NCBI GenBank assembly: GCA_016214905.1
Contig: JACRMQ010000008.1
Location: forward strand, 1 to 64,000
Length of the DNA: 64,000 nt
Source of the DNA: Ignavibacteriales bacterium
GTDB taxonomy: Bacteria > Bacteroidota > Ignavibacteria > UBA10030 > SZUA-254
Reading direction: 5' to 3'
Position numbers and translations under genes: made by a program. Numbering within the stretch: position 1 is the first letter of the stretch; each line of letters opens with the position of its first letter. Shown here one piece after another: positions 57,334 through 64,000 of this stretch. Under the pieces are notes generated by a model. That model did no database searches, was not told the origin of the DNA, and saw only the letters and a program-made list of their open reading frames with translations.

Positions 57334-58869
57334 CTAATTTAAATTCTGAATGCAATTGCCGATCAAACAATCGCCGCATCTTCCTTCCATGCAATAGAAT
57401 TTATAAAGTTGGATCGCGCCCTGCTGTAACATCGCGGAATCTAGCTTAAGTTTCCCTCTGACAATCTGTTGATCAATCGTTTTAGTTATCGTGTTCCCCG
57501 CAGATGCGGGAGATAATTCTAAAAGTTTGATTGCCCCATGGCGTACATCTTTATCTTTAAATATCCTTGCGTAAAGCATCAATACCGGAACGACAGCATT
57601 CAGCATTATATCGTCTGCCCGGTTTTTACCGATGAGTGTCATAATTTCTTTACCGGCTATTTCTCCAAATCTGTAGTGCGTTTTCCAAAACCGATCTGCA
57701 CACACAACAAACATTGTTTGAATTATTCGATATTTATCCTTTTCATCAGTCTCATTGTTTTTTATTGTTTGAATAACCGGTTTGAATAAACCCTTCTGAA
57801 TAATTGTATTGAGCAGCCGAGCCGCTGCCGCGATTCGCACCGTTGGGAAATTATCGGGGCGCAACCTGAAGAACTGCCAATCTGAACTTCTCAAAGATTT
57901 ATTTTTAATATTTAAATTATATTTTTTCCGGATCGTCCTCAGCAACCGAATATAATTTTTACTTTCCAAGTCCATATCTTTTTTCGGAACGGGAAGCAAA
58001 TCTGCCGCTCCGATAAGTATCGATTGAATAATAACCTCATGATGTTCAGGGCATGAGTTGATAAAGATATCGTTGATGAATTTTAATCTGACATTTCGCG
58101 CCAGACGAAGAAACGACTCTTGGTTTTTTGAATAACCGAGTGCTTCCATCACTCCTTCATAAAGCATCTGATCCCAGTATTTAATATTCCGGTAATCACC
58201 GGCTGAATATTTCTGGGCCGGTGACGGAAGCTCATCCGGATTAAGACCGAACGGAACATCTCCATAATTTGGTGGGGGTTCTTTGATCTGAAAACGATCT
58301 TCATTTATGAGTTCTTTAATCCGTTCTTCAAAACGCCTAACCTTCAACTCCATTCGCTCGATGCTTAACTTATTGAGAAACTTTCTTATCAATGATTCTT
58401 CCACGTCTATATTCTTCTCATAGCATTTTAAAGTCCGCAAGCGTTCAGACCTTTCATCGAGAATCATTTTCCCCCAGATGGAACGCAACGTGGAATTTAA
58501 TTGCTTTTCCAATGACAAAATTGGAATTCGTCTTTTACTTTTTGTTAACGTTGATGATATTTCAGGATCGGCGCTGAAGACTACATGCAAAATAACCGAG
58601 TTGTACTTCGGATCTTTGTGATGACCGTGCGTTAACCAATCATTGCTTCGTTGATGAATTTCGACATCACCCCGATACATTACACCGTTTATGCGTAGAA
58701 CAGAGTTCATATAATCGGGGCCGGCATCGCTGTTTGATTGACCGGTTGAAATAATTTGAACAGGTTGGTTATCGGTGGTTTTTAATTTCAACGCCGAAAA
58801 TTGTTGATTCGTCCAGAGCTGTTTCAGAAACCGTTCCGGAATATTGTAAGTTGGATTTTTTGATTTCAT
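57334..58869 (-). CDS. DUF2851 family protein
   Basis: A 511-residue protein recognised as DUF2851 from NSDAGPDYMNSVLRINGVMYRGDVEIH near residue 47 and the histidine-rich segment THGHHKDPKYNSVILHVVF. Cysteines at the C-terminus, CMEGRCGDCLIGNC, look like a metal-binding knuckle. The N-terminal GD-E-H-type pattern recalls metal-dependent nucleases, which is only a suggestion. The family is common in Bacteroidota and has no known function. It precedes no obvious partner; pyrF lies 24 nt upstream on the same strand. Confidence 0.88.
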   Translation of the reverse strand: MKSKNPTYNIPERFLKQLWTNQQFSALKLKTTDNQPVQIISTGQSNSDAGPDYMNSVLRINGVMYRGDVEIHQRSNDWLTHGHHKDPKYNSVILHVVFSADPEISSTLTKSKRRIPILSLEKQLNSTLRSIWGKMILDERSERLRTLKCYEKNIDVEESLIRKFLNKLSIERMELKVRRFEERIKELINEDRFQIKEPPPNYGDVPFGLNPDELPSPAQKYSAGDYRNIKYWDQMLYEGVMEALGYSKNQESFLRLARNVRLKFINDIFINSCPEHHEVIIQSILIGAADLLPVPKKDMDLESKNYIRLLRTIRKKYNLNIKNKSLRSSDWQFFRLRPDNFPTVRIAAAARLLNTIIQKGLFKPVIQTIKNNETDEKDKYRIIQTMFVVCADRFWKTHYRFGEIAGKEIMTLIGKNRADDIMLNAVVPVLMLYARIFKDKDVRHGAIKLLELSPASAGNTITKTIDQQIVRGKLKLDSAMLQQGAIQLYKFYCMEGRCGDCLIGNCIQNLN

Positions 58870-58892
58870 GTATCCTCCTCATGAAATATTAT

Positions 58893-59714
58893 TTATCCGA
58901 AATATTTTTCCCTGATTAAATTAATTTCTTTTTTAATTTTAATTGCTTCTTCACGTGCCTTTACAGCAAAGTTATCATCGCTTGAAGCGAAGATGATTCC
59001 ACGACTAACGTTGATAAGCGCCAGTAAACCATTTTTATCACAACCATTACGTATTGTCGCTTCCATGTCACCTTTTTGCGCACCGATGCCGGGAATTAAC
59101 AACGGCATTTCCGGAATCATTTCGCGAATACGTTTTAATTCGTCCGGGTGAGTGGCGCCCGCCACAAGGCCGATATTTTTCTTTACATTCCAGCCGGTGG
59201 CTTTCGCGACCACGTGCTCGTATAGCGGTCTGCCGTTCACATCTAAATATTGAAAATCGTGCGAACCGGGATTGGATGTTATAGCGAGAATGAACGCGCA
59301 GTGGTTTTCATCTTTTATGAACGGTTCGATCGAATCCTTTCCCATGTAAGGATTCACTGTGGCAGAATCGAATTTCCAATCATCAAAAATAATTTTCGCA
59401 TATTGCTCGGCAGTATTCCCAATATCTCCACGCTTACCATCCGCGATTGTGATAATTTCCTTTGGAATTAACTCCAAAGTTTTATGTATTGTCTCATACC
59501 CACGCTCACCGGCAGATTCATAGAATGCAAGATTAAGTTTATAAGCACACGCAAAATCGGACGTGGCTTCAATTATATGCCTATTAAACTCAAGTTGTGG
59601 ATTGTTGGTGCTTTGGAGTAATGTCGGAATTTTAGAGACATCTGTATCGAGTCCGATACAGAGTAAAGATTTATTTTTATTTTGAATAAACTTTAATTTC
59701 TCCAGAAATCTCAT
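58893..59714 (-). CDS. pyrF: Orotidine 5'-phosphate decarboxylase, type 2
   Basis: About 273 residues from ATG 59714 (MRFLEKLKFIQNKNKSLLC); the frame is open to 59810, but that extension overlaps the S9 peptidase gene and is unlike the family. The family start LLCIGLDTDVSKIP and the catalytic Lys-Asp loop ITIADGKRGDIGNTAEQYA are both visible, as is the type 2 phosphate site LIPGIGAQKGD. Reaction: OMP to UMP in pyrimidine synthesis. The dcd gene for dCTP deamination lies 2 kb upstream on the same strand. Confidence 0.95.
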   Translation of the reverse strand: MRFLEKLKFIQNKNKSLLCIGLDTDVSKIPTLLQSTNNPQLEFNRHIIEATSDFACAYKLNLAFYESAGERGYETIHKTLELIPKEIITIADGKRGDIGNTAEQYAKIIFDDWKFDSATVNPYMGKDSIEPFIKDENHCAFILAITSNPGSHDFQYLDVNGRPLYEHVVAKATGWNVKKNIGLVAGATHPDELKRIREMIPEMPLLIPGIGAQKGDMEATIRNGCDKNGLLALINVSRGIIFASSDDNFAVKAREEAIKIKKEINLIREKYFG

Positions 59715-59782
59715 TGTGGTTTCACTCTCTTTTTCATTATTCCGGCAATCCAGTTCTTCAATAATCCATTCACTAGATTTTT

Positions 59783-61843
59783 TTATTTCTTCAAATATTC
59801 TGCAAGCCACTCAAAAACGGATTTATGCCAGAACTCGCTGTTCTGCGGTTTTAAAACTCCGTGTCCTTCATCCGGGAAAGAGATGAACTTCGATTTAATT
59901 CCCATGCGCTGAAGAGTTGTGAACAACTGCATTCCTTCAGAAACAGGGACGCGGTAATCAAGCTCGTTATGAATTATGAGCATCGGAGTTTTATATTTCA
60001 AAAGATTTTTTGCATGAGCATGCGGAGAGAATTTATTATACTCCTCCGGTGCGTCCCAAGGTGTTCCGCCATGTTCCCACTCATCGAACCAAACTTCCTC
60101 CGTTGTTCCATACATTGAGAAGAAGTTGTAGATGCTTGCATGTGTGATTATGGTTTTAAATTTACCGGATTGTGTCGCAAGCCAGTTCATAAAGTAACCG
60201 CCATATGAGGCGCCTGCGGCAGCCATTTTACTGTTATCAACGTATGGCAGCTTTTCTACATATTCAACACCTTTCATAACATCTTCGTATGCTTTTCCAC
60301 CCCAATCACCCGTTATCTCATTGACAAATTTTTGACCGAAACCTGTTGAACCTCTTGGATTTGGAGCGAGAATCACATACCCTTGCGCCGCCCACATTTG
60401 TTCGTTCCATCTGTAATGCCAGCCGTTTTCCCATGCGCCCTGTGGTCCACCATGAACCATCAGAACTAACGGATATTTTTTTGACGCATCGAAGTTGGGT
60501 GGTTTGATTAACCAGGCTTGAATTGTCGCATCGGCAGCACCTGTGTAGGTAATACTTTCCGCCTCATTCATTGTGATGTTTGAGAAAAGCTCATCGTTGA
60601 TACCGGTGAGTTTCTTAATGTTTTTTCCATCTGATGATGAACGATAAAGTTCGGCAGATCTTGAGAGTGTATGTTTTGAAAAACAAATCAACTTGCCGTC
60701 GTTTGAAAGCGTAACTTCACTATTTACACCCCCTTCGATTACTTTTGTAATTTTTTTATCTTTCAAAGAAAGAAAATAAATTTGTTGGTTTGCTTTTTCT
60801 TCCGAGGTGAAATATATTTTACTGTTGTCTCCGGTCCATTGAAAAGCTCCAACAGAGGCATCGAATTTTTCCGACATGCTTTCTATGCTTCCGGTCGAAC
60901 GGTTGTACATCATTAATTCAAATTTATCTGCCTCAAAACCGGGTGTGCGCTGAGCGCGGTAAGCGATATATTTTCCATCGTTGGAAAATCTGGGGAAGCC
61001 GTCTGCCGCAGGATTTGTGGTGATTTGTTTTCGATTCGTTCCGTTTATTGAAACCGCGTAAATATCGTGGTTCGTGTTCCACGCTTCATTTTCAGTCGGG
61101 GTTGCGGTATACGCGATATCTTTTCCATCGGGTGAGAAAGCAAAATCATCGCCGGCAGAAAATGTGGAAGATGTTGGTACCGCATCGCGATCGCCCGGAG
61201 TTATATCTTTGGGCTCCCCGCTTTCAATGTCTTGTACAAAGATATGCTGTCGCTTATCATCAACCCACGCGTTCCAATGTTTGTAAAAAAGTTTTGTCAT
61301 GACGTGAGCTTTCACTTTACTCTTCGCTTTGGCACCTTCTTTCTTTTGATTCAACTCATCGCTTTCTTTGAACGGCTTATCGGAAAATTCAGGATAAACA
61401 GTTGAAACAAAAGCTATTTTTTTCCCGTCCGGTGACCAAACGGGGTTAGAAGCACCTGTAAATAACGTGGTAAACTGACGAGCTTCTCCGCCATCAACAT
61501 CTATCAACCATATTTGACCGTCACCCGACCGGGTGGAAATAAAAGCAATTGTTTTACTATTAGGCGACCAGCGCGGATTTGCATCACTGCCAGGATTGGA
61601 AGTAAGACGCTTCATTTCACCGCCAGATGAGGGCATCAACCATAAATCGCTGTTCATCTTATTTGCTTCTTTATTGACTTCCGTGATAACAAAACATATC
61701 CATTTTCCATCAGGAGAAACTTGAGGGTCGCTCGCTCTTTTTATCCGGAACATATCTTCGATTTCAAGTGGACGTTTAGTTTGTGCGATTATGATCGATG
61801 TTATCGCCAAAATCAAAGTGAATATGAGAATCAATTTTTTCAT
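59783..61843 (-). CDS. S9 family prolyl oligopeptidase-type serine peptidase, exported
   Basis: About 686 residues from ATG 61843, chosen for the AAGGA ahead of it and the clean signal peptide MKKLILIFTLILAITSIIIAQ; the open frame adds seven residues upstream. The N-terminal half is a seven-bladed WD40/TolB-like propeller (DPQVSPDGKWICFVITEV; ANPRWSPNSKTIAFISTR). The alpha/beta hydrolase half has catalytic Ser546 in GASYGGY, Asp629 in NELDYRV and His661 in DEGHGV. Family role: dipeptidyl or acylaminoacyl peptidase acting on short peptides in the periplasm. Monocistronic or with pyrF. Confidence 0.95.
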   Translation of the reverse strand: MKKLILIFTLILAITSIIIAQTKRPLEIEDMFRIKRASDPQVSPDGKWICFVITEVNKEANKMNSDLWLMPSSGGEMKRLTSNPGSDANPRWSPNSKTIAFISTRSGDGQIWLIDVDGGEARQFTTLFTGASNPVWSPDGKKIAFVSTVYPEFSDKPFKESDELNQKKEGAKAKSKVKAHVMTKLFYKHWNAWVDDKRQHIFVQDIESGEPKDITPGDRDAVPTSSTFSAGDDFAFSPDGKDIAYTATPTENEAWNTNHDIYAVSINGTNRKQITTNPAADGFPRFSNDGKYIAYRAQRTPGFEADKFELMMYNRSTGSIESMSEKFDASVGAFQWTGDNSKIYFTSEEKANQQIYFLSLKDKKITKVIEGGVNSEVTLSNDGKLICFSKHTLSRSAELYRSSSDGKNIKKLTGINDELFSNITMNEAESITYTGAADATIQAWLIKPPNFDASKKYPLVLMVHGGPQGAWENGWHYRWNEQMWAAQGYVILAPNPRGSTGFGQKFVNEITGDWGGKAYEDVMKGVEYVEKLPYVDNSKMAAAGASYGGYFMNWLATQSGKFKTIITHASIYNFFSMYGTTEEVWFDEWEHGGTPWDAPEEYNKFSPHAHAKNLLKYKTPMLIIHNELDYRVPVSEGMQLFTTLQRMGIKSKFISFPDEGHGVLKPQNSEFWHKSVFEWLAEYLKK

Positions 61844-61890
61844 TTTAAAATCCTTTCTTTTCATTTTTAAATCGCATAAAGTTTATTATC

Positions 61891-62424
61891 TCAAAAATTT
61901 TTCCACATCATAGATTCAACAGGTTTATTTGTTTTTTTATTGTATTTAGCATTTATCTTTTTGAAGTATGGTGTTTCAACTTCGCCGCCGATTTCAAAAT
62001 ATATCAATTGACCGATCGGCATCCCGGCATAAATGCGAACCGGTTGCCGAACCGAAATTTCCAATGTCCATGTATTTTTGAAACCGACATCACCTTTCCC
62101 TGCGGTTGCATGGATATCTATTCCAAGCCGACCGATGCTGCTTTTACCTTCAAGGAAAGGAACATGTTTGTGTGTTTCAGTATACTCCTTTGTCACGCCA
62201 AGATATAGCTTACTCGGTACAAGAATTAATCCTTCTTTAGGAATTCTGAAAGTGCGAACCGGATTATGTTTTTTCGCGTCGAGAATTTCACACTTATACA
62301 TCGATAACCAATCACCGAGATGTACATCGTAACTATTCGAACCGAGATTGCTGCGGTTAAACGGAGAAATAATAATTGTTCTTTTTTTTATTTCGCTTAA
62401 TATCTGTTTGTCAGTAAGAATCAT
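61891..62424 (-). CDS. dcd: dCTP deaminase
   Basis: A 177-residue protein matching Dcd: start MILTDKQILSEIKK, substrate-site segments NLGSNSYDVHLGDW and EGKSSIGRLGIDIHATAGKGD, and the C-terminal GQLIYFEIGG block. The conserved Glu of the deamination site lies in TWTLEISVRQP. Reaction: dCTP to dUTP (or, in bifunctional forms, dUMP), feeding thymidylate synthesis. Whether it is the bifunctional form cannot be decided here. Confidence 0.93.
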   Translation of the reverse strand: MILTDKQILSEIKKRTIIISPFNRSNLGSNSYDVHLGDWLSMYKCEILDAKKHNPVRTFRIPKEGLILVPSKLYLGVTKEYTETHKHVPFLEGKSSIGRLGIDIHATAGKGDVGFKNTWTLEISVRQPVRIYAGMPIGQLIYFEIGGEVETPYFKKINAKYNKKTNKPVESMMWKNF

Positions 62425-62554
62425 AAGTTAAAAATATTAGACCGGGGTTATGTTGATTTGATAATTTAATAAATTTTAGGGGAGATACCAAGACGGTGGA
62501 AGAGCGTGGATTAATTAGTTTGAAGCGATAGAAGAACATTTAATTTTCGGAATT

Positions 62555-63277
62555 TCACCACTTCTTCCAACTCGTCCGCATTCGTAACACACCGTTTATA
62601 TTAAATTTTGTTTTCAATTCTTTTAATAAAGGGCGAGCTTCATCGGCGGTATCAAAGGTTCCTACCCACACCAGATAGAGAAGATTTTTTCCATCGAGCA
62701 AGTTTTCGTAAACAGTTGACCGATATCCGTTCGCAACAAGTTTCTGTTGAAGTTTGACTGCATTTTCTTTCAGCGAGAACGCTCCAATTTGCACAGCCCA
62801 TTCTTCACCTTTCGCCCGCGGTTGATTATTCCTTGACGAAAAACTGTCCTGGTTAGTTCTTTGCTGATTTAGATAACCGGTGGTAACATAAGGTGAAGAC
62901 GGATAGGTATTTTCTAATTTTTTAAAACTTTGTTCCGCCTCGGCGAATGTTCCGGATTGCAGGTTGTATTCGAACAAGCGTGCTAATGCATCGTCTGCCC
63001 ATTCGCTTCTCGGAAAACTGTCGACAATAGTTCTAAAACATCTGATAGATTCATTCTCATTCGAAGCGATTAAACCTTCAACGTAAATGATACCTGCGGT
63101 ACGGGGAATTTTTCTCTGCAAATCCGACACCCTCGGGACCACAATGTCGCTTTTCCCTTCAGAAATAAGGCGCACATATTCGAAAATCTTACGTTCGTAT
63201 ATCTGGGAGTCTGAAAAGGAATTACCAAACAAAAGAAATAAAAGAACGAAAAGTAGCCGTAACTGCAGATTTCGCAT
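62555..63277 (-). CDS. Exported SPOR-domain protein with TPR region
   Basis: A 240-residue protein with signal peptide MRNLQLRLLFVLLFLLFGNSFS. Residues 30-135 are TPR-like (DDALARLFEYNLQSGTFAEAEQSF). Residues 160-240 form a SPOR domain (EEWAVQIGAFSLKENAVKLQQ ... LYLVWVGTFDTADEARPLL), which binds denuded peptidoglycan at division sites. Likely a periplasmic cell-envelope or division protein. It is divergent from the coiled-coil gene at 63473. Confidence 0.9.
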   Translation of the reverse strand: MRNLQLRLLFVLLFLLFGNSFSDSQIYERKIFEYVRLISEGKSDIVVPRVSDLQRKIPRTAGIIYVEGLIASNENESIRCFRTIVDSFPRSEWADDALARLFEYNLQSGTFAEAEQSFKKLENTYPSSPYVTTGYLNQQRTNQDSFSSRNNQPRAKGEEWAVQIGAFSLKENAVKLQQKLVANGYRSTVYENLLDGKNLLYLVWVGTFDTADEARPLLKELKTKFNINGVLRMRTSWKKW

Positions 63278-63472
63278 GCACTGAATCCCCTATGTAATCG
63301 AAACGGTGAATTTGAGCAAAAAATACATTTTTTTCAATTAAATGTCAAATTTCAATCGGGGATGCCAAAAAGTGACAAATGTTTGAAGGCGTTTGAATTT
63401 GTACTCTATTTTTATATATTAACATTGTGAATAACATGATGCAAAGTATTTTGATAGAAAAGGGGAAACGAA

Positions 63473-64000
63473 TTGCTGGATTCAAAATATATTCCAAAAA
63501 ATCAGATGGATCAGGCACCTGAATCTTCTCGTGAAATTTTCCGTCAGTGCCTTCGACAAGCGGATAGATTTATTATAGAAGGAAAATTTTCAGAAGCAAA
63601 ACAGCAATTAGCTGAAGCTAAAAAAATAGATTCCCGAAATCCATTTATTATAGCGTTCGAGGAAAGAATTGCATTATTCGAAAATAAAATAAATACCATC
63701 CATAAGCAACCGACCGCTACACAAAAAGAACCCGAACCTCAAACCCAACCGGAGACAATTACTCCATCATCGTCAACAACCGAAACTCTTTCTCGTGAAA
63801 TAATTGAACTTCAGCTTAGGCAAAGTATTGAAACGGAATTCAAAACCCGTTACACAGAAGAGCTTCGAAAAGCCGAAGAGCAAGCCGCCAGGTTACTTGA
63901 AGAAGAAAGAATTGCCCTGCAACAGCAACAGCATTTGCTTCATGCTCGGTACGAAGAACAAATATCCACAGCCCGGAAACAATTAGACGATGAATTTCAG
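63473..64000 (+). CDS. Coiled-coil protein of unknown function, 3'-truncated by window edge
   Basis: The frame continues past the right edge, giving 176 residues. A stop codon (63455-63457) limits the start to TTG 63473, which has AGGGG eight nt upstream, or ATG 63506. Residues 15-60 resemble a TPR-like helix pair (FRQCLRQADRFIIEGKFSEAKQQL). A Pro/Thr/Gln-rich linker (about 78-105) leads to a highly charged coiled coil (ELRKAEEQAARLLEEERIALQQQQ). Not recognised; related in style to cytoskeletal or response-regulator-linked scaffold proteins. Confidence 0.7.
   Translation, partial: MLDSKYIPKNQMDQAPESSREIFRQCLRQADRFIIEGKFSEAKQQLAEAKKIDSRNPFIIAFEERIALFENKINTIHKQPTATQKEPEPQTQPETITPSSSTTETLSREIIELQLRQSIETEFKTRYTEELRKAEEQAARLLEEERIALQQQQHLLHARYEEQISTARKQLDDEFQ

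Noticed and set aside
1-64000. CRISPR arrays, tRNA/rRNA genes, insertion sequences, prophage genes
   Set aside because: Looked for and not seen; no regularly spaced direct repeats, cloverleaf cores or transposase/integrase reading frames were found.

Overview
The window comes from a member of the Bacteroidota/Ignavibacteriota side of the FCB group, most likely an Ignavibacteria-like anaerobe or facultative anaerobe. Evidence: AT-rich DNA, type IX secretion (T9SS) C-terminal sorting tails containing the word YPNPFNPTT, a promoter of the Bacteroidetes TTTG/TAnnTTTG type, DUF2851 and many secreted proteins found only in this group. No rRNA, tRNA, CRISPR array or insertion sequence was seen.

Layout. 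1-3784 (minus): sodium/solute symporter (cut by the window edge), CBM9-like protein and GH20 hexosaminidase, an amino-sugar scavenging set. 4009-14794 (plus): a secreted tandem-repeat helical protein, an M16 protease pair, a sensor kinase/response regulator pair and three exported proteins of unknown role. 14879-41043 (mostly minus): a large multiheme cytochrome island with 59 CXXCH motifs in eight cytochromes, three NHL beta-propellers, two outer-membrane proteins, a ResB/CcsA cytochrome c assembly pair, a B12-type radical SAM protein, and at its upstream end a sigma-54 regulator, a lone receiver and a histidine kinase that carries its own CXXCH. 41163-45538 (minus): molybdenum cofactor genes mobA, MOSC, moeA, moaC-moaB fusion and moaA, led by a probable Moco-type riboswitch with intrinsic terminator. 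45917-51920 (minus): Psr/Phs-type molybdopterin polysulfide/thiosulfate reductase (ABC subunits), two YeeE/YedE sulfur transporters, a rhodanese-like protein and a MerR regulator with a cysteine-rich tail. 52261-56382: ECF sigma factor, anti-sigma factor and two HEAT-repeat proteins. 56493-63277: TauE/SafE permease, DUF2851, pyrF, S9 peptidase, dcd, SPOR protein. 63473-end (plus): start of a coiled-coil protein.

How it works together. The central story is anaerobic respiration. Molybdenum cofactor genes sit beside a molybdoenzyme for sulfur compounds. The cytochrome island looks like an extracellular electron transfer system: surface-sorted nonaheme cytochromes, outer-membrane barrels, and three NHL-propeller plus tetraheme-cytochrome cassettes whose tetraheme module has exactly the histidines needed for four bis-His hemes, in the manner of OmcE-like nanowire cytochromes. 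Three strong sigma-54 promoters precede cytochrome transcription units, and the adjacent heme-bearing kinase plus sigma-54 activator are the obvious controllers. This wiring is the most interesting candidate for a previously undescribed system here.
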